From Actinacidiphila rubida (GTDB lineage Bacteria; Actinomycetota; Actinomycetes; Streptomycetales; Streptomycetaceae), in assembly GCF_900110255.1 (NCBI RefSeq), contig NZ_FODD01000045.1, forward strand, positions 1-61,741: DNA of 61,741 bases, given 5' to 3'. How positions within the stretch are numbered: position 1 is the first letter of the stretch; the number at the start of each line of letters is the position of its first letter. The notes under the pieces were generated by a model, which had not been told where the DNA came from, searched no databases, and saw only the letters and a list, made by a program, of their open reading frames with translations. The translations under genes were made by a program, and so were the position numbers. Shown here piece after piece: positions 61,535 to 61,741 of this stretch.

Positions 61535-61701
61535 CGGGGTGCCCCCGGGCTTGCTCGGCCGTCCACCGGCCGGTGGGTGTTCTCGGCCGACGGGGTGCCC
61601 CCGGGGCTTGTCGGCCGTCCACCGGCCGGTGGGTGTTCTCGGCCGACGGGGTGCCCCCGGGGCTTGTCGGCCGTCCACCGGCCGGTGGGTGGGTTCGGCT
61701 T
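61534..61701 (+). repeat. Three tandem copies of a 56-bp structured repeat
   Basis: Units begin at 61534, 61590 and 61646; a partial fourth starts near 61702. Units two and three match until near the unit end; unit one differs by a one-base shift in its GGGCTTGCTCGG. Each contains the perfect palindrome CCACCGGCCGGTGG, and GCCGAC/GTCGGC arms that could form a second hairpin. The first unit begins at the phosphotransferase stop, so the array could act as a multiple terminator. Confidence 0.8.
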
Positions 61702-61741
61702 CCGGGGTGCCCCGCGCTGCGCGCTGCCGTCTGCGGGTCTC

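Noticed and set aside
61534..61701. Possible CRISPR array
   Set aside because: The units are contiguous with no spacers, and no cas gene is present.

Overview
The window looks like part of a Streptomyces chromosome, or that of a close actinobacterial relative. GC content is very high, nearly every gene has strong third-position GC bias, GTG and TTG starts are frequent, and the gene families are typical of the genus: group 1h hydrogenase, 2-methylisoborneol synthase, ECF sigma factors fused to SnoaL domains, NB-ARC/TPR regulators and DUF5937 regulators. No rRNA, tRNA, CRISPR array, integrase or transposase was seen. About 50 genes are called from the sequence alone; no database search was possible.

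Layout. (1) 1-8.3 kb: the end of a KdpD-like kinase, a membrane protein, a PfkB sugar kinase, an epoxide hydrolase, a divergent MFS exporter/DUF5937 regulator pair, a DUF1059-type protein with a TetR regulator, and a COG0701 permease. (2) 8.7-24.2 kb: one large minus-strand [NiFe]-hydrogenase locus, hypX, hhyS, hhyL, NifU-like, DUF5947, DUF6084, a 507-aa unknown, maturation protease, a 32-aa peptide, hypA, hypB, hypF, hypC, hypD, hypE. The small subunit has Asp where most have a proximal-cluster Cys and lacks a Tat signal, which marks the high-affinity atmospheric-H2 (group 1h) type. Most genes overlap by 1-8 bases, so structural, Fe-S-related, uncharacterised and maturation proteins are translationally coupled. 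(3) 24.5-27.1 kb: a secreted sialidase-like/ricin-B protein behind a perfect LacI-type palindrome, then a TetR regulator.

(4) 27.3-39.9 kb: a plus-strand exopolysaccharide-type locus with a cellulose-synthase-like GT2, GalE, UDP-glucose dehydrogenase, a UDP-xylose-synthase-like decarboxylase and a parallel beta-helix lipoprotein. These are followed by a single 1516-codon ORF joining membrane-PAS-GGDEF-EAL to an alpha-oxoamine synthase (AONS/CqsA-like), then a methyltransferase. The synthase half has its own Shine-Dalgarno and ATG inside the ORF. This joins c-di-GMP turnover, polysaccharide synthesis and a possible acyl-derived signal in one unit, and is the most unusual object in the window.

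(5) 39.9-49.4 kb: a GH25 muramidase with a DasR-like upstream site, a TetR/MFS group, an ECF sigma factor, an aldo/keto reductase, an MFS remnant, and a CstR-like (persulfide-sensor-type) regulator with an MMPL transporter and a DUF302 protein. Four near-identical ATACCCC/GGGGTAT palindromes mark this regulon, and one lies 38 kb away in front of the COG0701 permease. (6) 49.4-61.7 kb: an HTH/NB-ARC/TPR regulator, an AhpD-like protein, a TetR/SDR pair sharing one operator sequence, an ABC exporter, an ECF41 sigma factor with DoxX and a matching autoregulatory promoter, the two-gene 2-methylisoborneol operon, a phosphotransferase-fold protein, and a 56-bp tandem repeat at the window edge.
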